Source of the DNA: Gigantopelta aegis
Taxonomy: Eukaryota; Mollusca; Gastropoda; Neomphalida; Peltospiridae
Assembly: GCF_016097555.1 (NCBI RefSeq)
Contig: NC_054706.1
Coordinates: 28,521,611-28,585,610 of the forward strand
Reading direction: 5' to 3'
DNA: 64,000 nt
Positions 40,516-51,999 of this stretch are shown here, piece by piece; position 1 is the first letter of the stretch, and every line of letters begins with the position of its first letter. Under the pieces are notes generated by a model. That model was not told the origin of the DNA, did no database searches, and was given only the letters and a program-made list of their open reading frames with translations. A program made the position numbers and the translations under genes.

Positions 40516-41603
40516 CCCCCCAAAAAAAAAAAACAACAACAAAAAAAACAAAAAAACAACAACAACAACAACAAAAAACCCAACACACTTTTAACTTTAG
40601 GCCTAACTTTCAATTTCTAGACATTTCTATATACCTATATATATAGGCCTACATGTATATTCTTAGTTTAGTGAGATGTAGGCTATTCTTAAGTTACAGT
40701 TTTGGAATGTTTCCAGATAGAGGGCAAGTTGATATAGGGTCTTATTATATGTTTCTAATTTTAATAACAGTTTTGCCAAGTCTTTTAATCTTCCCTGGCA
40801 CTACTATATTTGTTTTCTGGGGTCAATAAACTTTATTAAAAACGTCTTTTAATCTTTGTTTCAATTGTGTATGTGTTGCAGTTTTCAATAACTAGGCCTA
40901 TAGTTTGTAATCGAGTGTTTTATTCTATTGACCTACTTTGGTTGTTACACTGATGTGGTTTTTCTTAAGAATGTAAGTTGATGTGTGAAAGCAGTTTTTT
41001 TCTTGTCATGTGATTTGCTACACATAATAGGCCTAGTATTAATACAGTTATGCTTTATAAAACTTCACTGGTTGTGTTGTGTGTACGTACGTGCGTGACT
41101 GCTATACATTTTCAATAAAACATATTTTAGCAGACATAAATTTACACTGTCTGGAAAACTATATAATCGGTTGATGTGTTAGCAATCCTACGTTTTTTTT
41201 AAAACATGTTTTAACGGAAAGATACTAGGTCATAATTGTTCCTAACAATGCAAGTTTTAAAAGGTCGGACAGCAAGGTTAAGGTCGACTAGTCAGCTGTG
41301 AAGGTAGGCCAAGGCTATGTACACGGAGGCCGTGTGTATAGCCTCATCCACTGCGGACGGTCGTTTCGCCCTTATTCCCGATCGCCCCGTGTCGTTTCGC
41401 CCTCATGTTTATGTTTGTGAATGATGAATAAATTTGTTTACGTGACTCAAGTTATAGATATATAGGTTATCAATTTATAACCCTTTATCAACCAGGCTAT
41501 TATTATTATTATACACGTCAGAAAAGACATGCAAAGTATGTCAGGAGCACGAAAATGTACGATTTGTTTTCCTAATCTATATAAATATATATAAAAAAAG
41601 AAT

Positions 41604-41878
41604 GAAATGTTTTATTTAACGACGCACTCAACACATTTTATTTACGGTTATATGGCGTCAGACATATGGTTAAGGACCACACAGATATTGAGAGAGGAAA
41701 CCTGCTGTCGCCACTTCATGGGCTACTCTTTTCGATTAGCAGCAAGGGATCTTTTATATGCACCATCCCACAGACAGGGTAGTACATACCACGGCCTTTT
41801 GATATACCAGTCGTGGTGCACTGGCTGGAACGAGAAATAGCCCAATGGGGCCACCGACGAGGATCGATCCCACACGCA
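41604..41878 (-). mobile_element. SINE, tail A, head nearly complete
   Basis: Plus strand 'aatgttttatttaacgacgc' to 'gaacgagaaatagcccaatg' then 'gaggatcgatccc'. Confidence 0.93.
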
Positions 41879-42009
41879 CGTGTATCATACGTGTATCATC
41901 TGAGCCGATTGATTTGTAAATTGCACAAAACAATAGTTTTTTTAGATTTTTTAAATTTCCAAAACACTATTACTTTTCTTCTTACGTCAAACCAAACTGA
42001 AATGATTTA

Positions 42010-42011
42010 CC

Positions 42012-42042
<31 letters not shown>

Positions 42043-42050
42043 ACACACAT
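42010..42050 (+). repeat. poly(C) then (CA)n
   Basis: The same C-run then CA-run junction as at 11227. Confidence 0.95.
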
Positions 42051-42695
42051 TTTAGAATGGTCGGACGGACTATAAACCTATATAGACGCCTTACCTACAT
42101 CGGAAAAACAAACAAAAAACCTATCAAACAAACAAACCACACATCGGCAAAAAAAAATTGGATCGACTCTTTTTCTAGGTAAAGTCAGGATCCCGGAAAC
42201 ACACACGATTTTTGTTTAGACCTAACATACGTTCTGACCACAGACATCCTAGTAAAAACCGTTCAGGTCTGTTTATCAACACACCGAAACACATTCCATA
42301 ATTTGCACGTGCATCACGCAGTTGTCCCCGTACACGTGCGTGGAGTGTCATTCTTGATTTTGATAATTTCCAGGAAGGTCGATTAATCACTGTGGAACAT
42401 TATTTCTGTCAATCTTTTTCATTCTGTTGATCATACAGTTGTTATTGTTTTGTTGTTTTGTTGTAATTTTTATCGTTTGAATTTGATACAGATAAAAAAC
42501 ATCAACTTTCAAATTTCACTTTTGATCCCAATCGTCCTTCAAGATCTTTGGTGGTCATAAAACCTACTTATAACTAAACTACCGGTTGTAATGTTTGCCC
42601 AATTAATTCACTATTATTATATAACCATTCCCCACAGCTAATATACCGTACAATTTTGGCAATTGTAAATTCTTATTAAGAGTTCCCTTACTTTT

Positions 42696-42710
42696 TTGAA
42701 GAGTATATAT
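42696..42710. mobile_element. isolated Tc1-type terminal repeat
   Basis: 'ttttttgaagagtatata' matches the right end of the element at 45497-46991 ('ttttttgaagagtatata'). No partner end was found to its left. Confidence 0.45.
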
Positions 42711-43175
42711 ATAGCCACAACAAAACTTAGTTACTGAGAACCATTTTATATTTTCGGCGACCGCATGCATAGACGTCCAAAAACCAGGTTATTGTTGACA
42801 TTTTCTCTTTGTAATGAAAATGACCGAAGAACAATCACTCGTCGATATCTAACAACAAAATAAGCGCTTGGAGCAATAGAGGATATGAGGTAAAAACAGC
42901 ACAAACATATTTTTTTTGTTTCAAGCTAGTGCTTTGCATTGAGATTGGGTTAGCTTTATAGCGGTTTTTTATTTATTTTATTTTTTTTGGTGACAAAAAA
43001 ATGAAAGCCAAAATTTCGTTGTTCGTCTGCTAACTCCCCTCTGCCTACTTCTTTCTTACATCATGATTTACTGTGTCCATTATTATTATTATTTTTCTTC
43101 ACATGTATTATTTAATGTTTATGGTATGAAAACTTTAATCAGTGTTAATTATTTTGACATTTATATTCTTGTAGC

Positions 43176-44136
43176 GGTTTCTAGACGTTTCGTACCCAAA
43201 CCCGTTCGTACCATACCGTTTCGTAACCACTAGCATACCAGTTCGTAACCAATTAAATAATGTCATACATTACACCTAACATTAATATATTTTTTAAATA
43301 CACAATTATAATGTTATATTACAAACATATTATAACATTTAGCAAAATATTTGTTGTAATAATCACTCAGTATCTTTTATAAGCATTAAATGAGCAATTA
43401 TGTGCTGTGCATCACTGAAGCATGCAGTTTCGTAACCAAAAAGCATACCTTTTCGTAGCCAAAGAGCAAATATTTTGTCTTGTAATTTGGTGTCGATTCC
43501 ACATGCAGCGATGGTGTTTATTTTTATGCATAACCGTTCCGAGATATCGATCGGAATATTTCGCAAGACCGATCCTCTCTTCATGCGTATATATATGCTC
43601 AAAACAAAAACATTCATACACGCACACATACTTACGTACGCACGCACATATAACAAAAATATAATAAGATCTGATATCCCATGTTTTTGGAATGTGGACT
43701 TTTTTTTAGGTCTAATAATGCCTACATTGTCCGATATAATACATTTTTGATAGAAGAATACAACTTTTTGTTTTAATTTATCCATTTGCTTTAACACATA
43801 TTTAGTATCTGTCGCAACACGTCCAATCTGCTTTTTGCTTAGTCCGAACGGACGTAGAAAGTAATCATAATGTGTTTGAAATATATCAACAAATAAGCTG
43901 ACTTTGCTTGACATGATTCTTCGTGACAATTTCTAATCACTAATTATTAAAATGCAGTTGGCTTGGATTTTTGTTGTTTTGTTTTTCATTAAATAACCTG
44001 TACAAATGTGGGTACGAACTGGTATGCCGATGTTCCTCTGGTTACGAACTGGTATGCCTTTGGGTACGAACTGGTATGCTTTTGGGTACGAACCGGTATG
44101 GTACGAAACGGTATGGTTACGAAACGACCTGATACC
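43176..44136. mobile_element. 961-bp DNA element: inverted ends, 8-bp target duplication, iterated subterminal motif
   Basis: CTTGTAGC flanks both sides (43168-43175 and 44137-44144). Left end GGTTTCTAGACGTTTCGTA; right end, read inward, GGTATCAGGTCGTTTCGTA (15 of 19 match). Inside both ends the motif CATACC(A/G)GTTCGTA(A/C)CC is iterated: about five copies on the left (to 43470) and six or seven in mirror orientation on the right (from 44007). An 8-bp duplication and subterminal repeats fit hAT-type transposition. It encloses the 188-codon ORF at 43363-43929. Confidence 0.85.
43363..43929 (-). CDS. 188-residue hypothetical protein inside the 961-bp element
   Basis: Uninterrupted from MSRRIMSSKVSLFVDIFQTH to a TGA, on the minus strand, filling most of the space between the iterated ends. 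A basic stretch (SKKQIGRVATDTKYVLKQMD, about residues 31-50) and a Cys/Val/Ile-rich stretch (about 90-113) are visible. No DDE triad, zinc finger or other family sign was recognised. It ends within the iterated subterminal motif, so its C-terminus is partly repeat-encoded. An ORF of this length is unlikely but not impossible by chance in 64 kb, so coding status is uncertain. Confidence 0.3.
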   Translation of the reverse strand: MSRRIMSSKVSLFVDIFQTHYDYFLRPFGLSKKQIGRVATDTKYVLKQMDKLKQKVVFFYQKCIISDNVGIIRPKKKSTFQKHGISDLIIFLLYVRAYVSMCACMNVFVLSIYIRMKRGSVLRNIPIDISERLCIKINTIAACGIDTKLQDKIFALWLRKGMLFGYETACFSDAQHIIAHLMLIKDTE

Positions 44137-44315
44137 CTTGTAGCAGTGGCGGGACCAGAGCCAAGGGGGGGGGGGGGGGGGGTTCATTGGTTATGGTTTG
44201 ATGCATCTGCTGTTAACTGCTGTTTGAGAAACTCAGTTGACAATAGCTGTATTGGACTAATCCAATGACGGCAGATGTATGCATATAAGAAACCCCTTCC
44301 CCCCAAAAAGAAGAA

Positions 44316-44317
<2 letters not shown>

Positions 44318-44382
<65 letters not shown>
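44318..44382 (+). repeat. poly(C), ~65 bases
   Basis: Uninterrupted C run, the longest homopolymer in the window; a poly(G) run of about 20 lies at 44165-44183. Long ORFs across it (poly-Pro, poly-Gly) are spurious. Confidence 0.95.
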
Positions 44383-44384
<2 letters not shown>

Positions 44385-44578
44385 ACAACACCCCATCCCC
44401 ACCCTAATGTTAATAAGCACACACGAAAAAAAGAAGAAGAAAAAAATACAGTCAGAAAAAGACAAATCACCTGTCGGACTGGTAGTTTAATTTTTTAACT
44501 CATCTGTTCGAATTTTTACTCTTGACGAGTGAGTACTTTCTGCATCCCTGCTTGGTCAAGAGTGGAAACCTGCCCCAT

Positions 44579-44678
44579 GTTCAGTCAGCTCATGTTCACT
44601 ATTTGATTGGTCCCCAAATTCGCCATTTTGTTTACTATGAAGTGCACAAACCTGTTTTCCTGCTCAGTCTGGCTGAAC
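44579..44678. mobile_element. foldback MITE, GTTCAG(T/C)CAGC ends, copy 2
   Basis: 'gttcagtcagctcatgttca' mirrored by 'tcagtctggctgaac'; core 'ctatttgattggtcccc' as in 31835-31960. Confidence 0.78.
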
Positions 44679-44818
44679 TCGGCCCTGCTTCTGCCAGATC
44701 AGCTATCGAGAAGAAGGAAGGAAATTATTTATTTAACGACGCACTCAACACAACTATCGACAAGAAGTAAGGCATCTTTTTTATGCCTATTTTTAACATA
44801 TGAAAAAGAGTTGGGTTG

Positions 44819-45028
44819 ATCCCTATCGGTGGATCCATTGGGCTCTTTCTCATTCTAGCCAGTGCATATATCAAAGGCCTTGGTATGTCTATGGGATCAT
44901 GCACATAAAAGGCCCTTTGCTACTATAATGTAAAAAATCTGCAGGTTTCCTCTCTTAAGACATCCAATAGCTAATGATTAATAAATCAGTGTGCTCTAGT
45001 GGTGTCATTAAACAACACAAACTTAAAA
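44819..45028 (+). mobile_element. SINE, tail B, decayed
   Basis: 'atccctatcggtggatccat', 'atcatgcacataaaaggccc', 'agtgtgctctagtggtgtca'. A tail A scrap lies just before it (44722-44755), and a further decayed head at 45050-45150. Confidence 0.75.
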
Positions 45029-45259
45029 AAATTTCATAGACAGGGTTGGGGTCCAGCTCATTTGGTAGTGGTAGTTTAAAAGTGCTCGCTTCAGGTGTTT
45101 GGGTCATATGAAATCGAACACCCTTGTCGACCCATTCTCTTTTAGTGATTGGTGTACCCGGTAGTGCAGTCGACAATATCTTATTTTCCAAGTTTACAAT
45201 AGACTTTAGGTATGGCCAATGTATTGTAAAAATATTAAAGGTAAAACTATATATAGAGA

Positions 45260-45406
45260 TAATAACTAGTTAATGACATAGTAATAGTATATCGGCTTTA
45301 TCCAGTGACAACAAGAATTGGAAATTCTGCTAGGCTTGCTAAGCAGAATTTCCCATTTGACCTGAATAGGACAAAGCCGACATCCTATGTCATTAACTGG
45401 TTATTA
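45260..45406. mobile_element. foldback MITE, AATAACTAGTTA family, copy 2
   Basis: 'aataactagttaatgacata' mirrored by 'tatgtcattaactggttatt'. The centre 'ggaaattctgct' / 'agcagaatttcc' is a further palindrome. Sister of 3776-3914. Confidence 0.88.
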
Positions 45407-45496
45407 TTGTTATCCTGCAGTCCATAAAAAAATTTAAAGAGGAAAACAATCATTTCTGTTATTTTACCTATGCTGAACGATGACCTCGTATATATA

Positions 45497-46991
45497 CTCT
45501 TCAAAAGAAGAAACGCAAAACCACATTGTCGTAACATTTGGAGAATTGATTTAATTATTGAATGGTGAGTCCGATAATTACCAAATGTTGCAGGATTGTT
45601 CACAATTCACTCTAGTCCATTGTGAGTAAGTGATAGGACACACCACCAAGGTCAAGGTCATCTGGAGTCAATACCGGGTGTGGCCTCCGCGTGTGTTGAC
45701 AACTGCCTGGCACCGCCTGCCCATTGAAGCAACCAGAGTACGGATGACGTCCCGGGGGATGGTGGCCCACTCGGCCTGCAAGGCTGCTGCCAGCTCGGGC
45801 AGGGTCTGGGGCTGTGGTTGTCGCTGTCGGAGGCGTCGGTCCAACTCGTCCCATAGATGCTCAATTGGGTTCAAATCCGGTGATATCGATGGCCAAGGAA
45901 GGACATTAATGTTGTTGTTCTGTAGGAAAGCCGTTGTGAGACGTGCTGTGTGAGGCCTGGCGTTGTCATGTTGGAACACTGCGTTGGCGTTGGCCATAAC
46001 TGGAACGATGTGTGGCCGGAGGATCTGGTCAATGTAGCCCTGTGCATTCAGGTTGCCCTGCACGTGGACCAGGTCAGTTCTGCCAGTGTGTGAGATGGCT
46101 GCCCACACCATGACACTACCCCCGCCGAATCTGTCCACTTCCTGCACGCAGTTTGGCGCATAACGTTCACCACGACGCCTATACACGCGACATCTTCCAT
46201 CATGACGTCGGAGCAGAAAATCGGGACTCGTCACTGAACCACACCTGTCTCCATCGCAGTTGAGGCCATTGTCGATGAATCTGGCACCACTGCAGTCGGA
46301 GTCGACGGTGTTGTGGTGTTAAGATGACACCTCGAACTGGACGTCTGGCACGAATTCCTACCTCACGTAGGCGGTTCCGTACGGTCTGGTCGGATATCCT
46401 GCGCAAACCTGGTATTGCTGCGGCTGTGGAGGTGGCAGTAGTCAATCGTTCCCGAAGGTGGCGTACCCGGATGTAGCGGTCCTGCCCGGGGGTAGTGACC
46501 CGTGGTCGACCGGATCTAGGGAGGTCACGTGTTGATCCATGTTGCTGGTAACGGTCCCACAGTCTGGAGATGGTGCTTGGGGACACATGGAATGCCCTGG
46601 CAACGGCCGTTCTGGATTCGCCTGCGTCTAGTCGGCCGATGGCATTGTTTCTCTGCGGTTCACTGAGACGTGGCATGTCCTGGATTGTCAACTGTCGGCC
46701 AGATACAGAGGCCAGGCAAGCGAACACCCTGCACTTTTATACTGTCGGTGTTCATGTTGCACGTGCAGACAATGCACGTGCAGTGGTGACATGGTTTGCA
46801 CGTGGCTGCGTTTTTGCGAATATTTACATTTTGGAACTTTATTGTACAGTAGCTGTGTTTTATCGAATGTAACCGTGGGAATGTGTTTGGGACATGCAAT
46901 GACCTTATATTCACAAAGCATGAACCGGTAGGAAACATAAAATTGGAGTTATAACCCATTTGTACCCTTTTGCATTTCGTTTTTTGAAGAG
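45497..46991 (-). mobile_element. Tc1/mariner DD34E element, nearly intact
   Basis: Ends CTCTTCAAAAGAAGAAACGC and 'cgttttttgaagag' (inverted), flanked by TA. 1495 bp with one transposase gene on the minus strand interrupted by a single-base frameshift. Confidence 0.94.
45668..46676 (-). pseudogene. Tc1-type transposase, one frameshift
   Basis: ATG at 46676 (MPRLSEPQRNNAIGRLDAGE) to TGA at 45668. Two helix-turn-helix regions flank SGRPR (residues about 10-115). The catalytic domain follows with FSDESRF, QHDNARPH and PIEHLWDEL; 34 residues separate the second Asp from the Glu, so DD34E with all three acidic residues present. The only visible defect is one extra base in the run of four A (plus strand) at 46217-46220. 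It moves the frame right after SDESRF, and the other frame resumes with LLRRHDGRC. Length without the extra base is 335 residues, typical of Tc1. Confidence 0.93.
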
Positions 46992-47344
46992 TATATATTA
47001 TATATCTGTGCATTTGATGTCAAAGTCATAATCTACTAGTGTATGTTTATGACTTAGTTTTAATGTACTTATATGCCATACTGATGTTTGTAGCAGCTCA
47101 ACTGAATATTACTTCCCAATAATTAAAAAGAAAAGAAAAGAGGTATATAGTACATGTATTTATATTCTTGTGACTTTTCTCCTTCAGTATTACAAAACAG
47201 ACTTGCCCCCCTTAAATCTGTTATTCGAACTGCAACAACATTTAAGGATTATACCATATCTTGTCTTAATCCATATCTTGAAAACAATAACAATCTTGAA
47301 GATAGTAAACAATCTTGACCTTGAAGACGAGACAAGAGGTAAGT

Positions 47345-47488
47345 CTTAGACAATTTTCTTAAGATTACTTTCTTAGACAATTTTCTTCAGATTACTTTCT
47401 TAGACAATATTCTTAAGATTACTTTCTTAGACAATTGTCTTAGACAACTTTCTTAGACAAATGTTTTAAGACAATTGTCTTAAGACGT
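47345..47488 (+). repeat. degenerate tandem repeat, ~27-29-bp unit
   Basis: 'cttagacaattttcttaaga' then 'ttactttc' recurs about five times with small changes. Confidence 0.85.
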
Positions 47489-47566
47489 ACATCGGCACAG
47501 GTGCGAGGGCAGTACTGCCCGTTTGCACCGGGTGCGCCTTAAGTAAGATTTTTCCATACGGCCCGC

Positions 47567-48597
47567 TTCCATTAATTAACACAATTTCACATGCATTTCC
47601 ATGCTCGAGTTATCATGACTAGACCTTGCTTTTTACGGTGAGTGGGTGCGATCGCGCTCGTACAGCACACATAATTTCAATCTGATGAATGTGAAAAACA
47701 GCGCACGTTACACTCAACAAACAGCGCACGTAAAATAAATAGGTATATTTATTTCCACTGTTTACAAAAATCAACAGTTTTCATAGCTCATTTAGCAGAC
47801 AGGATGGTCCTTTTATTAAAACAATAAAAATTAAAAACATGGCAGTGGCTTTCATGCAGTCATTAAACTAGTATATCTCTTTGTTGAACAAATCGGGAAA
47901 TACTGGTTTAATAGACAGTTTTGTAGACGAACCAGTCAAAATCCAGTCGGAGCTACACTGCCTATTTTATTTATTTTGGAGAGTGATTTTTCACTCACCG
48001 AAGCATATTGAGGTGTGCGATTTTCCACTCGCCTATAATTTTCAGAAACCAAGGACTGCATGACATGAACTTAACGAAGGTACCAATGGCAATTCGTTGA
48101 GATATAAATTGTTGTAGGTCAGGAGTATCACCGATGGCACTTTTGAATGTTCTTCAATAATGACAAAATGTTTACACCTCGTATATAACAGTACATTTAC
48201 AATATGTCTGCATACACCAAAATAACCTTTCAGTCTTATTTATTTGCTGTAAAAGTATCTTTTGTTTTCAATTACCATGGGCAGGTTTTAATTGCCATCA
48301 GTGGGCCATTTCACCCATGGCAGTTTTATTTTTAAATTGCCGTGGGAGACAAATTCTTAAGTTTTAGCCCTGCATTATACAAACAGTATATGCGATTCCA
48401 CACGTGTATTCAGTGAGCTGAAAACAAGCTGATCAATGAACTATTTTTCCATGTGCATGTTTTTTAGTGCGGTGAAGTCATAACGCAAAGTATTTTAAAA
48501 GTGCACTTTGATTACAACTGCAAATACGGAAAAACACATTTCGTGTTGGAAACGAGCTCAATAAATCATGTTTGAAATATGTTAATGGAAAGCAGAT
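47567..48597. mobile_element. possible composite element with 'CTTTCCATTAA' ends
   Basis: Left 'ccgcttccattaattaacac', right 'aaatatgttaatggaaagca' mirror each other as in 18878-19190. The MITE at 48066-48371 is inside. The right end is repeated at 50095 through the tandem duplication. Confidence 0.45.
48066..48371 (-). mobile_element. MITE 'CAGGGCTCGAAC' family, decayed copy
   Basis: 'attgccatcagtgggccatt' and 'gagacaaattcttaagtttt' then 'agccctg' match 5730-6077 in reverse. Confidence 0.75.
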
Positions 48598-49963
48598 GCT
48601 TTTTTGTAAGTGGGCACCCTCAAAAAAGTACAGAAAGAAGTTTGTGTGTGTGTTACATGTATTAAAACATGCTTTCATTGTACAATCACAGAAAACATAC
48701 CATATATAAAAAGATCACTTCATTCAATACAGGTTCAATTAAATATGGATTGGTGGACTTTTCCACTAAGTTCCAAAACAGACTAAACCAGTCTTCAACA
48801 AAGAATGTTTACTAAGTTGTAACCCAATCTACAAATAAGCTGACTTGTAAATCCTGATGGATACTATAAATAGGTGAATCTTTAAACAAATAGCTTGCTG
48901 TAATCCAAATACCTTAACTAATAAAATCACCGTGACTATTATAGCCAGGATTTGTTTGTGTTTCTTCATAGTAATTAATAAAGATATACATGTGTGTGTA
49001 TGCTTAAACTGGCTGTTAAAGGAATGCTCGCACAAGGCTTATGGACTGGTACGTATGCATATTCAACGATATATAATGCACATTATTGCTTAATATCAAG
49101 AAGTAAAACCGTATAATTAATTAATAAAACAGTCAGTGCTAGCCCTGGGTGGCTATTCAGGCGCGTGCGCGGGGTGGGTGGGTTGAAACCCCCCCCCCTG
49201 CTCAAGGCGAAAAAAAATGTGGTCAGAAAGCAGCTCGGCTAGCCAGCAGAAAACACCTCAGAAGGGGTTAGTTTTTCAAAACATTTGGGGGGGGGGAGGG
49301 CCCCCCAGACCCCCTGCCATGGGCTTCGACCCCCCCTGCAAAATTTCTGGTACACTCCCCTGCTATTTTTGTTCGCCAAAAATTTGCCAATCTTCAATTT
49401 CTTTCGCCAATCAAAATATGTATTCACCAATTACATTTTGGCATTTCAGTTAAAATATTTAGTTTTTAATCCTGTTCTTTATGATAATATAGTACATGCT
49501 AAGATGTACTTATTATTCAGTTTACGTCTTGTATGACACTGTTTTAGGGGATTATTTTTTAGCAGATGTTTCAACCTGAAAAGAAAAATTAATTAGATCT
49601 GCTCGAATTTTAGTATAAACCATCCGCGTATTACTATTAGGCCAAACTCTGTGGTTATCGATGGCAGTGTGTAAACCCCCCCCCCCCCCCAAAAAAAAAG
49701 AAGAAAAAAAAAAGAAAAAAATTCCCATGCATATATGATAAAGCAATGAATAAATGTTAACAAATTTAAATAAAGTGCGAAAGGACCCTACATTTGGGCG
49801 AACCGACTCGGTTAACAGTACAAATGGATCCGGGTCGAAACGACACAGGCAATCTAGTAACAAGGGTGAAATGACCTGTTACCAGTCACACCAGATACTG
49901 TGCTACCCCTCCAGAGTGCTCCAAAGCCACCGGCCTATATCTTAATAAATAGATGTATTATTG
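48454..49963 (+). repeat. segmental tandem duplication, unit 1 (1510 bp)
   Basis: From 'tgcatgttttttagtgcggt' to 'agatgtattattg'. Matches unit 2 (49964-51319) nearly base for base in most parts; unit 2 lacks part of 49370-49550. The unit includes a poly(C)-type MITE region (49150-49340) and 'gggtcgaaacgacacaggca'. Confidence 0.95.
48829..48969 (-). CDS. possible signal-anchor exon or small ORF, unit 1
   Basis: MKKHKQILAIIVTVILLVKV begins a 46-residue ORF: a basic start then a hydrophobic helix, as in a signal peptide or type II anchor. 'aag|gtattt' after VILLVK could be a 5' splice site. No downstream exon was recognised, so it may be chance. The same ORF is intact at 50384-50524. Confidence 0.2.
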   Translation of the reverse strand: MKKHKQILAIIVTVILLVKVFGLQQAICLKIHLFIVSIRIYKSAYL

Positions 49964-50145
49964 TGCATGTTTTTTTAGTGCAGTGAAGTCATAACGCAAA
50001 GTATTTTAAAAGTGCACTTTGATTACAACTGCTAATACGGAAAAACACATTTCGTGTTGGAAACAAGCTCAATAAATCATGTTTGAAATATGTTAATGGA
50101 AAGCAGATGCTTTTTTGTAAGTGGGCACCCTAAAAAAAGTACAGA

Positions 50146-50148
<3 letters not shown>

Positions 50149-50207
<59 letters not shown>
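50149..50207 (+). repeat. (GT)n microsatellite
   Basis: About 29 GT units. Confidence 0.97.
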
Positions 50208-50210
<3 letters not shown>

Positions 50211-50383
50211 ATGCATTAAAACATGCTTTCATTATTTCAGTCACAGAAAACATACCATATATAAAATGATCACTTCATTACATACAGGTTCAATTAAATA
50301 TGGATTGGTGGACTTTTCCACTAAGTTCCAAAACAGACTAAACCAGTCTTCAACAAAGAATGTTTACTAAGTTGTAACCCAAT

Positions 50384-50524
50384 CTATAAATAAGCTGACT
50401 TGTAAATCCTGATGGATACTATAAATAGGTGAATCTTTAAACAAATAGCTTGCTGTAATCCAAATACCTTAACTAATAAAATCACCGTGACTATTATAGC
50501 CAGGATTTGTTTGTGTTTCTTCAT
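50384..50524 (-). CDS. possible signal-anchor exon or small ORF, unit 2
   Basis: Identical translation to 48829-48969. Identity extends beyond the ORF on both sides, so it reflects recent duplication and does not by itself show selection. Confidence 0.2.
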   Translation of the reverse strand: MKKHKQILAIIVTVILLVKVFGLQQAICLKIHLFIVSIRIYKSAYL

Positions 50525-51999
50525 AGTAATTAATAAAGATATACATGTGTGTGTATGCTTAAACTGGCTGTTAAAGGAATGCTCGCACAAGGCTTATGGA
50601 CTGGTACGTATGCATATTCAATGATATATAATGCACATTATTGCTTAATATCAAGAAGTAAAACCGTATAATTAATTAATAAAACAGTCAGTGCTAGCCC
50701 TGGGTGGCTATTCAGGCGCGTGTGTGGGGGGGGGTGGTCAAAACCCCCCTGCTCAAGGCGAAAAAAAAATGTGGTCAGAAAGCAGCTCGGCTAGCCAGCA
50801 GAAAACACCTCAGAAGGGGTAAATTTTTCAAAATTTTCGGGGGGAGGGCCCCCCAGACCCCCTGCCATGGGCTTCGACCCCCCCCCCCCCTTGTTTGCCA
50901 AAAAAGTCGCCAATTATTTTTTAGCAGATGTTTCAACCTCAAAAGAAAAATTAATTAGATCTGCTCGAATTTGAGTATAAACCATCCGTATATTACTATT
51001 AGGCCAAACTCTGGTTATCGATGGCAGTGTGTAACCCCCCCCCCCCCCCCCCAAAAAAAAAAAAAAAAAAAAATAATTCCCATGCATATATGATAAAGCA
51101 ATGAATAAATGTTAACAAAATTAAATAAAGTGCGAAAGGACTCTACATTTGGGTGAACCGACTCAGTTAACAGTACAAATGGATCTGGGTCGAAACGATG
51201 TGGGCGATCTAGTAACAAGGGCGAAACGACCTGTTACCAGTCACACCAGATACTGTGCTACCCCTCCAGAGTTCTCCAAAGCCACTGGCCTATATCTTAA
51301 TAAATAGATGTATTATTGTATATATAATAGAAAAATATTATGTTTTTTTAGAAACGAAATGACCAGACAGGCTGTTTTATTTTATGTAATTTTTTTATAT
51401 ATATATATATAAAAACTTACCTGTATGATTTATTACTCAGTTTACTTAATACTGTTCATAATTGTTTTGGTGTCCAACTCAAGAGTATTGCCAGTCACCC
51501 AAAATAAAGACAAAGGAAATGTCTATATATGTTATTGCTATCAAAACACTGGCTCGCGACTGTTTCACAAGTGAAAATGCTCATTCAGTTTCACGCCGGT
51601 TTTGAGAGACTTGTATTTCTGTGCAAGGGGCGGAGGGATGTATCATGTTGGTGTTTATATTATATCAGTAGATATAGCAGATATGAATTATAATTTCGCC
51701 ATTTAATATGTTTGAAATATAATCTGTAAATGTAGAAAGGTTAAACTAATAATGATTGCATATAAGTGAGAAAGAACGTGACTGTCTTCCTCACCAACGT
51801 ACCCACTTCGTAGAACTGAACTCAACCACGTGACCTAGATTTACAACGTAACCGGTACGACAAAACACAACTAATAAAATTTAAAACTTGTTGTCGCTAG
51901 TAATCAATGCAACATGACTTAAAGAGTATTTAATTTTATTTAATCGCGTTTTTTAACTTTACGACAAGCAGCTGGCAGTACACTACTGACTAGTAGACT

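Larger units (their letters stand above)
49964..51319 (+). repeat. segmental tandem duplication, unit 2 (1356 bp)
   Basis: Second copy. The GT run has grown from a few units (near 48645) to about 59 bp (50149-50207), while 48829-49060 and its copy are almost identical. The short array suggests a recent unequal event. Confidence 0.95.

Noticed and set aside
41604..41880. Long ORFs with the repeated words [20 protein letters not shown]
   Set aside because: These are translations of the SINE tail and body in reverse orientation, found at every minus-strand tail A copy.
44184..44490. Poly-Gly and poly-Pro ORFs
   Set aside because: They come from the 65-base C run and neighbouring G run.
46660..47013. 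117-codon ORF at the right end of the Tc1 element
   Set aside because: It overlaps the transposon's untranslated end and terminal repeat in another frame, and shows no family features.
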